The notes under the pieces are model-generated. The model was not told the origin of the DNA. It ran no database searches and saw only the letters and a list, made by a program, of their open reading frames with translations. A stretch of 64,000 nt of DNA from Lonicera japonica (taxonomy: Eukaryota > Streptophyta > Magnoliopsida > Dipsacales > Caprifoliaceae), in NCBI GenBank assembly GCA_021464415.1, contig CM038468.1, forward strand, positions 37,188,969 to 37,252,968, in the 5' to 3' direction. Every line of letters starts with the position of its first letter. The first letter of the stretch is position 1. Shown here piece after piece: positions 34,584 to 45,233 of the stretch. The position numbers and the translations under genes are program-made.

Positions 34584-35919
34584 ATGAAATTAATGAAAAA
34601 GTTCTTTGGGAAACAATACAGCACTTGGCTTTTCCAGGGAAATGATATGATAATACAAACGATCTACCATGATCAAGTTATTCAAGGCGGTGATCAACTC
34701 ATATTGACCCTAAAATTGCATCAACAACATTGGGCGAATACCCTAAAATATATGACAATAATACGCATATTTCATATGGATCCAATGGCCAAAATCCCGA
34801 TGGATTGTGGTTCGGTATACGTTCTACTTGGCATACTGAAAATTTAATTTATCAAAAAATTACATTGAATGCCGAAGTTAAACGTATTATTGACAACACT
34901 GTTGTTGAAGCTTGTATTTTTCGTTGGTGGGATACTACGCACATATTTCAACTTCCTAAGTGTGAGATAGGCATCACACTTCTTAACTTCAAGATGTTAA
35001 CATGTATACATATCTTTAAAATATTAATTTCTTAACTTAACATACTTTATTAGTTGACTTTTTATGTATTTTTAATATATGTTACTATTTTAGGAATTTC
35101 CATTGGGGGGCCTAGCTTTAGAACCACTGTTACTATATTCCAATGAGGGGTATAATGATCAGTCAAAAGTTCCCGAATTTTTTTCTCATCTTAATGCGCG
35201 TGTAAAGAAATGATGCATTTCTGGTTCCGCTGCCTCCAACTATTTACAAGATGATGCCATATTGCAAATTAATCCTCAAACCCGTACAAATTGTTAGAGC
35301 ATTCCGCTTCTATATAATTGGATACATATTTTTTTCAAATACAATAAACAATTACCAAGTTGGATGGCTTATCTATTTTATTGATATGCATCTTGTTTCC
35401 AAATTTGATTGGGGGCCAGCAATATTATCGTGGATATATTCTTCGCTTGATGTTGCGTGTAGAAAATATATTAAAAGCTTAAATTGTATGTGGCAGCTTA
35501 TAGAGGTACAAATTTCTATTAGAACCTTTCAATTAAATTGAACGCTTCTATATATTTATTTAAATTATAAAAAATTATGATATTTTTGATATTTTTTTCA
35601 GTTCTTCTTTTAGGAGCACATCTCTGTTACATGTCCACTTTTACAAAAAGAACTTGAAGACACGTTCTCTAAAAATCCATCGTTGGGTAAAGATGAATCA
35701 TATTAAATGAGCAAAAAACTTGGTCTGATTTAACTTAAAAGTTACTAATCAACAATTGGAGATGCGATCCATGGATTCGATTATTTGGCACCCGTACGCC
35801 AATTCCACTACGATAAATTACCCGATCAATGTTGTTTCGCTTGTTATTTCAAAGTCACGATACCTGTTATTCAACCCACAAACGAACGACAATTGGTACT
35901 TAGATGAGCAATGTTAATT
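34584..35919 (+). pseudogene. Plant mobile domain gene, second Harbinger-linked copy
   Basis: First exon (about 34584-35010, frames mixed): IIQTIYHDQVIQGGDQL, then WHTENLIYQKITLNAEVKRI and FQLPKCEIGITL. Central exon (35251-35505): IVRAFRFYIIGYIFF, then FDWGPAILSWIYSSLD and ACRKYIKSL. Third exon (about 35607-35919): EHISVTCPLLQKELEDTF, then after a frameshift KIHRWVKMNHIK-stop, QQLEMRSMDSIIWHPY and WYLDEQC. This is the full PMD motif order. The third exon matches the 14.7-15.1 kb copy motif for motif (HRWVK.N, QQ.E.RS.DSIIW.PY, WYL.E.C), so the two PMD genes form one subfamily. Several stops and shifts make it non-functional. Confidence 0.7.
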
Positions 35920-35938
35920 ATAAACAAATTTTCGGTGG

Positions 35939-36696
35939 TTATGCAATTCCAATTGATCTACCAAGGTGTTCATGATTTGCCACATAATTCTTTTTGTAAA
36001 GTTTCGACATTCTCTCAGCTTTTTGAAGTACTGATACACTTTGCATTGACAAACTTTTTTCTTTATCCTTTATTTTTTTTTTGGAATTTAGTTTCATTTC
36101 GCCCAATAGATCTACTTTCGACAGGGCCTTCAATGTCAATAAGGGAATAGCCGTCTCCAATGTTAATAGATAAACCACCGCTATCACTTAGACCGTAGTG
36201 AGATTGTTGCGTATTTAATGATGTTGTACTAAGGTCGAACTTTTTGTGTTTTTTTAAAATTTGATAACAATTATCAAAAAGAAAAAGCTTTTTTCTCGAT
36301 TAAGAAAGCTTCTCGAACTTCTCTGACCTGGACAAATAATTCGATAAAAACATATATAAATATATAATAGTAGTAAATATTAAATACATAAATTAGATTT
36401 ATGAAAATTAACTAATCAACTTCGTTTGTTCCGTTTCTATAATTTTTCATTGCCTGTGACAACTTAGCCATAAAAATAACAATTGTAGAACTAATGTATT
36501 GATAGCGCGACTGAAGATATGATGGCTTTCTTGCAACTAAAATACCAGGTTGGTGGTATATAAAGGATATGGTTTCCCACAATCTATCGCTCGTTCGATT
36601 TGCACCGGTTATAAAATCGACGCTAACATGCATGTATGATTGACAAAGTGCTTCGTCCTCTACTGGTGTCATATTTGATTCGCGATTTTTAAACAT
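35939..36696 (-). pseudogene. Harbinger ORF1 (Myb/SANT-like), second copy
   Basis: The first exon starts at 36696: MFKNRESNMTPVEDEALCQS, then TSDRLWETISFIYHQPG and KLSQAMKNYRNGTNEVD. The second exon (about 36335 down) gives FDNCYQILKKHKKFDLSTTS and SINIGDGYSLIDIEG, then after a frame change VLQKAERMSKLYKK. Each block matches the 23839-24678 ORF1 in order (VEDEAL, RFW, NGTNE/SGTNE, FD.CYQ.LK.HKK.DLSTT, IDIE, QKAE.M). It converges on the PMD pseudogene with only about 20 bp between, where the other element has a transposase. Confidence 0.75.
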
Positions 36697-37457
36697 AATT
36701 TAGTAATAATAAAAATAAAACGACAAGTAATGTTGTATTTTGAAAGTAAATTATAGATAAATGATTTTATCAAATATAAAACAAATTTAAAATTGTATAA
36801 TAAATGAGAGAAAACCAAAAACTTAGAAAATACAAATGTGAGAAATGAAAATTAAGTTGGGGGTTGAAAGTTATATATAAATATAGTTAAAAATGAGTAG
36901 ATTAAAAAAAAAAGAAAAGCATAATTATAAAAAAAAGAGTCTTATAATAGCCAATGGTGCAATGTTATTTCTGTTATCAACTCTTTGCTGTAACGTTTGT
37001 TCAAAAAGTGAGTAGATAAACAACATATATATGTGCAACTTCAGAGGCTGGCCAAAGGGTTTTCATTCATCATGGCTCCACCATCTTTTCTTTTGTTGTT
37101 CCAACCTTGTTTCTTTAGGTTTTGTTAAAGAAAGAAAAAATAATATTTATTGCCATTATAAGTTTAGGGGCTATTATTGACATATACACCAAAACTAGTC
37201 TCTAACACTCCAATATTGACTCGACCCCTAAGGACGAAGTATGTGCACATTGGCTCGACTCCTAAGGACCAGCCAATGTAATTTTTTTTACCCAACAATG
37301 ACTCGGTCCCTAAGCACAGAGTATGTGCACATGTCCTTAGGGGCCAAGTAAATTGGACGGAGTATTAGACAGTATTTTGGCGTGTGTTAATAGCGCACAC
37401 CTAAGTTTATTTGCTTGATTTTATTACTAGATGTAGTTTCTCATTTGAAAAAATGTA

Positions 37458-38463
37458 GGGCAATTTAGACTTAAATACTCCCATAATGGGCAAAGTTAGG
37501 CTTAGGTACTCTTTTGTTCTAAAATTAGACTTTGGTGCAATTCCATCTACCTCAGTTAAAATTTAAATAGAGTTTAACCATGTGCAATTTAATTTAACTT
37601 AACTATAGTTTAAAAATATCAAATCCTTTAAAAAAAATTAAAAATAAAAGAAGAAAGAAAAAAACAAAGAAAGATAAGAGAATTTCGTCCCCCTCCCTCT
37701 CCTACCCCTTTGAACTCGAACTGCTTAATCGGATCGGAAACGGAAGCAGAGGCACAGTGTTGATGATGGATGGAGGGTGGAGATCGGAGGTGGATGTGGT
37801 GTTGATGATGGATGGGAGGTGGTTTGGGGAATTGGGTCATGTAGTTTTTTGGGGTTAGGTTGCAGGAGACGGCGGAAGTGATGGAGATTCCGGTTGTGGA
37901 GTTGCCATGGTGCCAAATTTCGATGAGGTAAAAAGCATAGTAGAGGGCGGTGGTGACTGCAAGGAAGTAGAGGTTGGCCTTGTTGGTTCTGAATGTAAAG
38001 TAGTGTGATAAATTGGGGGAATTGGCCATAGAAACAGAGTTTTAGAGATAAGGGGGGAGGGAGTAGTTAAGTGAAGGGTTTTTGTTTTGGTAGTAGGAAT
38101 TTTATATTTTTAAGAGAGAGAGAATTATGTGTGTATGTGTGTGTTTAATGGGATTTTTCTTCTCTATCCAGTCCTTCTTCACTCTTGTTTGCTGGAAGAT
38201 TTGTCTTCCATGGAAGTTTTAGAGAGGAAGAAAGTAAAACACATCAGAAAAGAAGATGGGTCAAGAGCATAAGGGCATTTTTGGTATATCCTATCATTTT
38301 TGGAACTATAGGTGGATTTGGTGGATTAAAGACACGTACAAATCACGTGTCCGTTAATTTTGGACGGAGATTGAAGGAATTTGCACCAAAATCTATTTTT
38401 GAAACAAAAAAGTACCTAAATCTAATTCCGCCCCTTATGAGAGTACCTAAATATAAATTGCCC
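37458..38463. mobile_element. Pack-MULE (Mutator-like), 1006 bp, 9 bp TSD
   Basis: Long terminal inverted repeats of about 100 bp: left 'gggcaatttagactta', right (reverse complement) 'gggcaatttatattta'. Both continue through 'ttaggtact' and 'attttggtgcaa' type words. A perfect 9-bp duplication AAAAATGTA flanks it (37449-37457 and 38464-38472). There is no Mutator transposase; the interior holds a captured gene fragment on the minus strand. Confidence 0.9.
37628..38029 (-). pseudogene. Captured 5' gene fragment in the Pack-MULE, type II membrane anchor
   Basis: From the ATG at 38029: a short cytosolic Ser/Asn stretch, 'FRTNKANLYFLAVTTALYYA', a hydrophobic helix of about 18 residues ending 'YLIEIWHHG', then a Ser/Thr stretch and 'AVSCNLTP'. 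The order basic-NLY-helix-W.HG-Ser/Thr-Cys resembles the N-terminus of Golgi DUF248 putative methyltransferases (QUASIMODO2-like), which I recall in outline; the match is short. After residue 65 the frame is His/Pro-rich low complexity and probably no longer the original frame. Leader-like CT-rich sequence precedes the ATG. Confidence 0.45.
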
Positions 38464-38550
38464 AAAAATGTATATCTTTCCTTTTTCTATTAAATCAAAA
38501 CTATTATTTAACATGTACTAAATCTGGTTAAACTTCAGAATTTCAGGTAA

Positions 38551-38814
38551 ATGGATACTTACGCGGCCGCATTTATGCTACTAGTAGTTTCCATGCTACT
38601 AGCTTTTGCCGCACTTGTGACATTTTTTGCGGCTCTTTCAATCTATCTCGATGCAAAGAGCATGGCATCGAACGGCCCGGCTCAATCCTCCCGAGAGGAG
38701 TCCTCGTCGCAGTCCCAGTTTTACTTCTCCCGAACTTTTTCCCATGCCACCGTTCACCAAGGCCAATTAATAAATTTTAACTGGGAACATTTTGTAATTT
38801 TGATGTTTTTGTAA
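38551..38814 (+). CDS. Small single-pass membrane protein, hypothetical (87 aa)
   Basis: From the ATG at 38551 (context 'gtaaATGG') it encodes MDTYAAAF, a long hydrophobic helix (LLVVSMLLAFAALVTFF, about residues 9-30), then LYLDAK-like polar sequence with a Ser-rich tract (PAQSSREESSSQSQFYFS), ending at a TAA. Base composition is clearly more GC-rich than the flanks up to about 38760, after which it turns AT-rich, so the last 15-20 codons may be read-through of a truncated gene. I do not recognise the family. It lies 88 bp from the Pack-MULE. Confidence 0.4.
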   Translation: MDTYAAAFMLLVVSMLLAFAALVTFFAALSIYLDAKSMASNGPAQSSREESSSQSQFYFSRTFSHATVHQGQLINFNWEHFVILMFL

Positions 38815-41035
38815 TTTTTTTTTTATTTTGTAATTATTATTATGCCACTGCTACCACCAAGGCCAATTAAGAACATTTTGTTCATAGACTGGGAGTAATG
38901 TATTTTTGGAAATTGTTATATTACATTTATATTAATATGTGTAGGAATGAAGCGGGAGGTTAGGAAAAAATATTATAAAAATATGATTGGATCAAATTGT
39001 GTTGTATCGAAATCTGATTCGATTAACAATATATTGAATCAAATTTGAACTATGAATTCGATGAACATGCAAAATACTATTCCATATTCGAATTTGGTAC
39101 CAAACAGATATCCTATCTGTATATATACCCAAGCCGTTTTTAAAACCGAAGAATTATTAGCCACAACATCATTTTAATAAGATTTTATTTTTTTAGACTA
39201 ATAATTGGATTTACAAAAATGATTTATATCCATGCCTATACAAATGTGTGTATATATGTGTTGAATTGGATTGCAAATGAATCGAATTGGTCTATATCTA
39301 TATCCGATATATTAATCAAAAGACCTAATAGATTTAAATCATATTCGGATAAATGAAATAGGGATTCCTTACCATATCCAACTAATCGGACATGATTTAT
39401 ATCGAATTTGGTGGAAATCCGATCCATTGATAAGCCTACTTCTACGTCAGTTGAAAGGGATATGTAGAGTTGATAAACTGGGCATTCCAAATTTCAGAGT
39501 TCAAATGCAAAAGGTGATATAGTTCTTTATAGAAGCAGATATGAATAAAATTCTTAGGGTTTTGGCTTTTGCTTCCCCCGATTAAAATAAAAAAAGGAAG
39601 AAAAACCAAAGAGTTTGGTTCAAGAAGAAAATATGTATTGTTTCAATAACTATCTATTCAATATTCTATGACTAAAAAGCACAACTGTAAAGAGGAATTT
39701 AAGAAGGGCACTCGATCACTCGATGTTATAGGAACTTGTATTGCCAAATCTTTGTGACCATGGTGAGGAAGATACGATAGTAATCCCAATGGCGAGTTAA
39801 ACCTATTGTCTTAAGAAATTTAGCATACCTGTTTCGCTAACTCTATTAACTAGGATTCTTACCATTTCTTTGCAGCAGCTTTATCTTCAGTTGGCGTGGT
39901 TCTTTGGTTCGCCAAATTCAAAAGTCCTTCAGTTTAAATGCTAATGTTATCGCGTTATCTAGTTTGCAAGAACCAAGAGAAAAATTTGTTTTCTGCTTTA
40001 TTTTTGGTGCAGAATTGAACCGTCCCCAAAGTAAATGGCTCTATGAATTATATGTTCAGATCAAACTAGTTAGCAACACCTCAGCTCACTCAGGTTATCA
40101 GACAAGATGATAGTCCATTGGTAGCTCTTGAGAAACTAGTCAGTATCCCGTCCAGCGAATGACAACCTTTTGGTATATCACATATGTTATCTGTTTTGGG
40201 GCAGTCGAGGCTTCGAGTTTTAACCTCCTAATGTGGTCCTACTTGGTTCATTTGTAGCTCTAATTAAACATCATCACTAATTTACAATAGTCGATAGAAA
40301 CTTTGGTACGCTCCCTCCTCACGCAGAGAGAAACATCAAACTTTTATAGGCAGTGAAGAAAAGATCAAGAGAATCAAGCTTACAGAGATAGGGAGTTTTA
40401 AACTGGGGACAAGAGGGCTTATTATCCATTCACAAAAACAAAGACTAGTATATTATACAAGCAATCAGACACTCGAAGTAACCTATATATATATCGTCAT
40501 TGTTCCAATTGTATCAGATTGTTACAGACAAATCCTAAAACTAAACCTTTTACTTGCCATCAAGTGGATCTCATCATAACATACAGCAAGACAAGTCTTT
40601 CCACATAAATTATGTAAAGCAACACTCCAGTTGCGAATTATAATCTTCGTACAAGTGCCAATGTTGTGCAGGCTATAAAGAGGGAACTATTTAGTTACCC
40701 CTTTTAAATAATTTAGCATCGGGTGTGTATCAAGAATTTCACAATTGTATACTTAGCTAATTACCTTTCTTCTCAAAACTGGCTTCACAATGAATGAAAT
40801 AATTTTACCATAGTCGACAATCTGTACATATGAAGCAATGCAACTAGACAACAAGAGCTGAAACAGAAAACAAACTTAACAGACACTAGATACGTCGACA
40901 AAAATAGCAGTATTACGGTTAATATTCATCGTAAAACGATATATAGTTGTTACTAAAGAAAACAGTAAAATTACTTTCCTAACAAGAATTACATAAACTG
41001 GGGGAAACTAAAACTTACATTTTTCTATGTTATTC
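38815..41035. other. Intergenic region, including the probable 3' flank of the F-box gene
   Basis: No supported gene. 39000-39480 repeats 'aatcggatttggtat'-like words and may be an old element. The stretch just below 41036 would hold the F-box 3'UTR. Confidence 0.5.
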
Positions 41036-42139
41036 TCATTGTTTTCTTCCATGTCGCCTCTTAGCCAGTGAAACTAGAGTTTCCACATGAGGGACTGCTC
41101 CAATGCCATTCTTGGAGAAAATACTTCTAAGCAGCTTCTTTTGAGGGGAATATGCCACTATTTCTTTTAGGTCTTTCACCATTAAAACTTCACCATCCTT
41201 TGTAATGCACAACGGGTGAAGTTGTACATGACCAAAGGGCGAATCTAAGCATTTAAACAATGAAGTCCAAGATTCCTTTACACCATAATCCTTCATTACC
41301 GACAACTCAATGCCTCCTTCGTCATCACAAACAGCCAAAGAAAGACATCCATCCAAATTCCCCAAACCGCCAACAACTTTAGCCTGAATTTTATATTGCT
41401 CTGGAAGTGGAACCTCGCTAAATTTATCACATCCTCCGTCAAAATAAATAATAGTTTTCTCGTATTGATCCTCTCTTTCGCTCAGCCAATGCTGATTCCC
41501 ATTCACCAGAGGCCCGTAATTGCTACGGGAAGTAATAGTGTAATGGAAATCAACCTCTGCCCAACATTTCTTTCGGAGGCTACAAAATTTGACTGGAGTA
41601 TCTGCGTCACACACATAACAACCTGCACTAGTTTCATCCATTAATCCAATAACAACCTTGTAATCATCGTTGGAGGAGTCATAACAAAGTGCCGACATAA
41701 CATGTTCGTCATAACGAGGAGACAAGCTCTTGTATTTAAGCACCTCCTCACAGACCCTAGTCAACGGATTCCACAAGAAAACAGAACTTCCTAAACTCAC
41801 TAGTAGAACGCCATTACAAAAACCTAAAAGCCGAAACAAAAGTCGGCCACGGCCGGAGGCGGGCAAGTCTTCTTTTCTCCACGGATGACAAATCCTTTCG
41901 ACACTACCATCTTCTTGGTCTATGCACAGAATATAATCGGATTGTCTGAACTTTTTCTCTATTTTAGACAAAACAAGGATTCTTCTCCTTGCACTTGAGA
42001 ATTTGAATTGAGGATCGGATATCCAACCACACCAGCCCTTGCATACAAGCCTAAATTGCAGTAGCGATTTCACAGGAAGCCACGAAAGTATGTGGAGAAG
42101 GACAATCTCATCAGGAATGTTTGCCAACTGCATCTCCAT
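41036..42139 (-). CDS. F-box protein with F-box-associated (FBA) domain
   Basis: Intact single-exon gene. The F-box is near the N-terminus (IPDEIVLLHILSWLPVKSLL, then FRLVCKGW), where SKP1 of an SCF ubiquitin ligase would bind. It is followed by the associated beta-propeller-like region: LLGFCNGVLLVSLG, FLWNPLTRVCEEV, CYDSSNDDYKVVIG, GPLVNGNQHWLS and SVMKDYGVKESWTSLF, all FBA hallmarks. Target proteins cannot be inferred. I place the start at 42139, giving 367 residues with the F-box about 8 residues in. A longer frame opens at 42193, but a TATA-like run at 42195-42207 sits so close that transcription would start inside it. It ends with a basic tail (KRRHGRKQ). Confidence 0.9.
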   Translation of the reverse strand: MEMQLANIPDEIVLLHILSWLPVKSLLQFRLVCKGWCGWISDPQFKFSSARRRILVLSKIEKKFRQSDYILCIDQEDGSVERICHPWRKEDLPASGRGRLLFRLLGFCNGVLLVSLGSSVFLWNPLTRVCEEVLKYKSLSPRYDEHVMSALCYDSSNDDYKVVIGLMDETSAGCYVCDADTPVKFCSLRKKCWAEVDFHYTITSRSNYGPLVNGNQHWLSEREDQYEKTIIYFDGGCDKFSEVPLPEQYKIQAKVVGGLGNLDGCLSLAVCDDEGGIELSVMKDYGVKESWTSLFKCLDSPFGHVQLHPLCITKDGEVLMVKDLKEIVAYSPQKKLLRSIFSKNGIGAVPHVETLVSLAKRRHGRKQ

Positions 42140-42194
42140 TATTATTTTCCTTGGAAACCTCAAAGCTGTATAAAGAGTAGGGTAACGCTGCAAC

Positions 42195-42207
42195 TTATAT
42201 ATATATG
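42195..42207 (-). promoter_or_regulatory. TATA-box-like run upstream of the F-box gene
   Basis: 'tatatatata' on the minus strand, about 55-65 bp upstream of the preferred ATG at 42139; the only strong TATA candidate nearby. Confidence 0.4.
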
Positions 42208-42557
42208 ATGCGAATCAGAATTTGAGAACTTTAATAATTAATCTAAAAGGTGTAGAAATTCTACCAGGATTATTATTTTGTTCAGTCCTAGTTCAAGCAG
42301 GATTTTTTATTTTTTATTAGGATAGGTAACCCTAACTGTAATGGGTTTTGGATTAATAGTCTAGGTAAAGATTCTAATTCATTAGGAAATAAGAATTCCT
42401 AATCTAGTTATATAAAAAAAATATTCCTTTTGTTTCCTTTCCTAATTAGAACTTTCTTTCTCTTTATTTATTTGAACCTTGCGATAATACTTCTCTATGT
42501 ATAAACTCCAGTATTAGGGTTACAAAATACGATTTTCATAAACAGATAGTTATATCC

Positions 42558-43267
42558 ATGGATATGATGAAGATGAAAGTGAACGATGAGATGGAAACAG
42601 ATCTGGTGAATCTAAGGAGAACAATATACCTAACAATAAGCTAATGAAGATCAAACTAAATCCAGGTGGACAAGAAGAGATGCAACTCTGCATTATCATA
42701 ATCGAATGCTGCATTCAGAACAAAGCATATCTCCCTTATTACGCTCTATTAGCTCAACGGTTCTGCGTGATCAACAAAATCCACCGCCAAAACTTCAAAA
42801 AGTGCTTCGTCCATCACTACTCTACGGCGCACCGCCTCGAAACCAGCGAGCTGATCAACTCTGCAAGATTTTTCGCTCATTTAATTGCTTTTGATGCTCT
42901 ATCGTGCTGTGTTTTGGCATATTTATGACTGACTAAGGAAGATTCAACGTCATCTTCGAGGATATTTATTAAGTTTCTGTTTCAGGATTTGTGCGAGCAC
43001 CTTGGATTACGAAGGCTGAATGAGAGGCTGAGTGATCCGAAGATGAAGGATGCGTTTGAGTCTATTTTTCCAAAGGATAGTATGAGGAATACAAGATTTT
43101 CGATTAATTTCTTCGAGGCGATTGGGCTAGGTGGTATTACAGAGAATTTGAGGGAGTGGTATCGGGTAAGGGAACGACGGAAGAGAGATTCTGATAGTGA
43201 AGAAGAATCTGAGAGAAGGGGAAGTGAGAGTGATGATAAAAGGAGGAAGAGGAGAAGATGTTGTTAA
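42558..43267 (+). pseudogene. CWC22 splicing-factor pseudogene (MA3 domain onward)
   Basis: Matches the C-terminal half of the spliceosome-associated factor CWC22, which helps recruit EIF4A3 and is needed for exon-junction-complex loading. Frames show EMETDLVNLRRTIYLTIS, then (after a deletion that joins frames near 42645) LMKIKLNPGGQEEMQLCII, KAYLPYYALLAQRFCVIN, HRLETSELINSARFFAHLI, a TGA at 42926, then FESIFPKDSMRN, INFFEAIGLGGITENLREW and an Arg/Asp/Ser-rich tail ending at 43267. No intron is visible where the MA3 and C-terminal parts meet, so it may be a retrocopy. A decayed second copy of its 3' end is at 52305-52690. Confidence 0.8.
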
Positions 43268-44466
43268 GTGATGATGATTCAGAATTTTGAAAGTTTGAAG
43301 TTAGGTATTTCGGTTATATTTTGTTTACCAGTATGTAGGAATTGAGATTATATGTATGAACTCCAAATCTTACATGTCATGATTCTTGAGGCAATTCTTT
43401 TGTAATAGCATCTGTGATGGAATCTATTTTCTGTAAATTATGATAGGCGAATCCATCTTATTTGGATATATCTGTTTTGTTCTATGAATCTAAATTTTGA
43501 TCTAGTTTGATACCTTAATTAAAAAGTCTGTTTTGTAATGCCACACTGAAGAGAGAATGAAAATTTTAGTTAGACTATTTTGCAGTATTCTAAAAGGCAC
43601 CGCGATTAGCGCATAGGCGTTTAATTAATTGCTTGATTAATTAGGCAGCCACCTAATCGGGCTGGGTGGGTTTAGGTGGGTTGGGCAGCCAGAGCAGAGC
43701 TAAAAGTAAGTAAATTTAGCGGGTAATAATTTAAATATTGCCCACCTTTACGTTTATCCAAACGGACTGTTAGGGAAAATTTTGCACTTTTGCCCACGTT
43801 AAATTGCAATATTGGAAATTTATAGTGAAAGGTGGACTCTATACGACTATTTTTAGTGCACTAGCACTACACCGAAATTAGCAGACTGGCCGGCTCATTT
43901 CAATCCAGTACTCGGTGCCAAAATTTGGCATTATTTCTTGCCATTTTAACACTGTTTTAAAAGGATTCAGATTTGGCTTACGCTTTAGCCTTCCCATAAC
44001 TGAGACCATATATGCTTATTTAATGTAGAATTTGCCCAATGTAATTTTAGATTCGTTTATGAGACCATATATGTATATGTAAACAATTTCAGGCCAATTT
44101 GATTACTTGTTTCTGCGTTAATTTCTCAAATCTATTAAAACTAATCGATATGCTTTTATCACGTACCTTTGTCTTGGCATCAGGTTGATTTGTGAATCCT
44201 CTTCAGTTATATACTTAGACGAGGTACAAGCTTTGTAATTTACTTTCCTAGGTTGCTACTTTCATTATATTCACGTATTTGATTCTAGTTGCCTATTTAT
44301 CCAAATTCTACCTCAACCCCTTGTTTGTGTTGTCTATTTCGCTTGCAATGTAATTTACTAGTTCTGATGTTTCTCATTTGTTTTGCTACATTTTAAGCGT
44401 TTTATTGAAAACCTTTACCTTTTCGAAGGAAAATTAACAAGTTTGTTTTCTATAGCACCATTGGTG
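43268..44466. other. 3' flank of the CWC22 pseudogene and spacer before copia element 1
   Basis: 43268-43490 is shared with 52490-52690. At 43865 a 'cactacaccgaaatt' word resembles a CACTA end, but no partner end was found. No gene. Confidence 0.5.
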
Positions 44467-45231
44467 TGTTGTGTTTGGCTTGTAATTCATGCAAGCAGTG
44501 AGGGTGCAAAGTTGTTATTGCACTACTCGGATTGGCTGCAAAGTTGTTATTGCAGCAAATCAGTGTACTCGGGCTTGGGTGCAAAGTTGTTATTGCACTA
44601 CTCGGATTGGCTGCAAAGTTGTTATTGCAGCAAAGCAGTGCACTCGGATTGACTGCAATATGTATATTGCAGTTGGGTGCAAAATCAGTTTTGCACCAGG
44701 CAGAATACCCAGAATGAGGTGCAAAGTTGTTATTGCACCTGGGCGGGTAAAAGGAAAATTGCCTTGTTTTTTCACTTGGTATAAATAGAAAGGCTTATTT
44801 CTATTTTGTTGAGACTTGTAATAAGTTGCTTTGTTGGAGTGAAAATAAGAAAGACAAGTGTTTAGCTAGGGTTTAGCTAAGGTGAGAGGTGATCTTTGGA
44901 GGTTTGTTCCATTGATCTAGAGTTAGGTTTATTGTGAAAGAATTGGTGTAAATTCTTGGTTATCAATAAAGTTTCTCCCTCTTGGTGGAAGACCCAAAAG
45001 GTTCCACAAAAACACGGTGTGTTCTTTCTTGCTTTATTTTGCTCTTGATTGTCATTGCTATTTATCTCCCATCTATATTTGCTTGAGTTTGTGTTGGTGA
45101 TTCTTGGTTTGATCAAAGATCCTATTGCTTGACGGTTTCCGCCCGCCAAGTGTTTGTGGAAATTCCTGGAAGGGATTTCTCGGGTTCATTAGTGAATTTG
45201 GGACTTGGTTATTGTTCTCACGTTCCCAACA
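44467..45231 (+). repeat. 5' LTR of copia 1
   Basis: Begins TGTTGTG and ends CCCAACA. The U3 part has a 75-bp tandem duplication and seven short inverted repeats (44504-44738). TATA box 'tataaatag' at 44780-44788; 'aataaa' at about 44964 may act as a polyadenylation signal. The 3' LTR retains all of these except one base of inverted repeat 5. Confidence 0.95.
44504..44738. repeat. Array of seven 20-bp inverted repeats in the copia 1 U3
   Basis: Each has the form S-TGCAA-N8-TTGCA-S' where the outer pair is G/C or C/G: 44504-44523 (G..C), 44536-44555 (C..G), 44579-44598 (G..C), 44611-44630 (C..G), 44653-44672 (C..G), 44677-44696 (G..C) and 44719-44738 (G..C). Five share the loop 'agttgtta'; numbers 5 and 6 have different loops but keep the stem. 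The same array recurs at 49546-49780. Confidence 0.9.
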
Positions 45232-45233
45232 AG

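Larger units (their letters stand above)
28972..35010 (+). repeat. Dispersed repeat copy B
   Basis: The most complete copy. It keeps the promoter-like segment with TATA box (about 29962), leader, 64-nt exon, introns and PMD first exon. It lacks the 2370-2736 MITE found in copy A, giving a clean empty site near 29665, and carries the hAT-tail insertion as a tandem pair (30574-33316). Beyond 35010 it continues into further PMD exons and a Harbinger ORF1. Confidence 0.7.
33545..36960. mobile_element. Probable deletion derivative of a PMD-carrying Harbinger element
   Basis: Contains a PMD pseudogene (+) immediately followed by a Harbinger ORF1 (-), the outer genes of the 13.8-25.3 kb element, without the transposase between. 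The left start 'catctctaatgg' and right 'ccaatggtgc' resemble Harbinger ends, but no clean TTA-flanked inverted repeat could be fixed, so the limits are approximate. Confidence 0.45.

Noticed and set aside
37200..37380. Repeated 'gactcgacccctaagga' words and a 'ccttaggggc' inverted copy
   Set aside because: Suggestive of a small inverted-repeat element, but no borders or duplication could be fixed.
43865..43890. CACTA-like end 'cactacaccgaaatt'
   Set aside because: No matching opposite end, target duplication or subterminal repeats nearby.
44489..44788. Repetitive Cys-rich open frames in the copia 1 LTR (repeated at 49531-49830)
   Set aside because: They are translations of the inverted-repeat array in U3, present on both strands, with no protein character.
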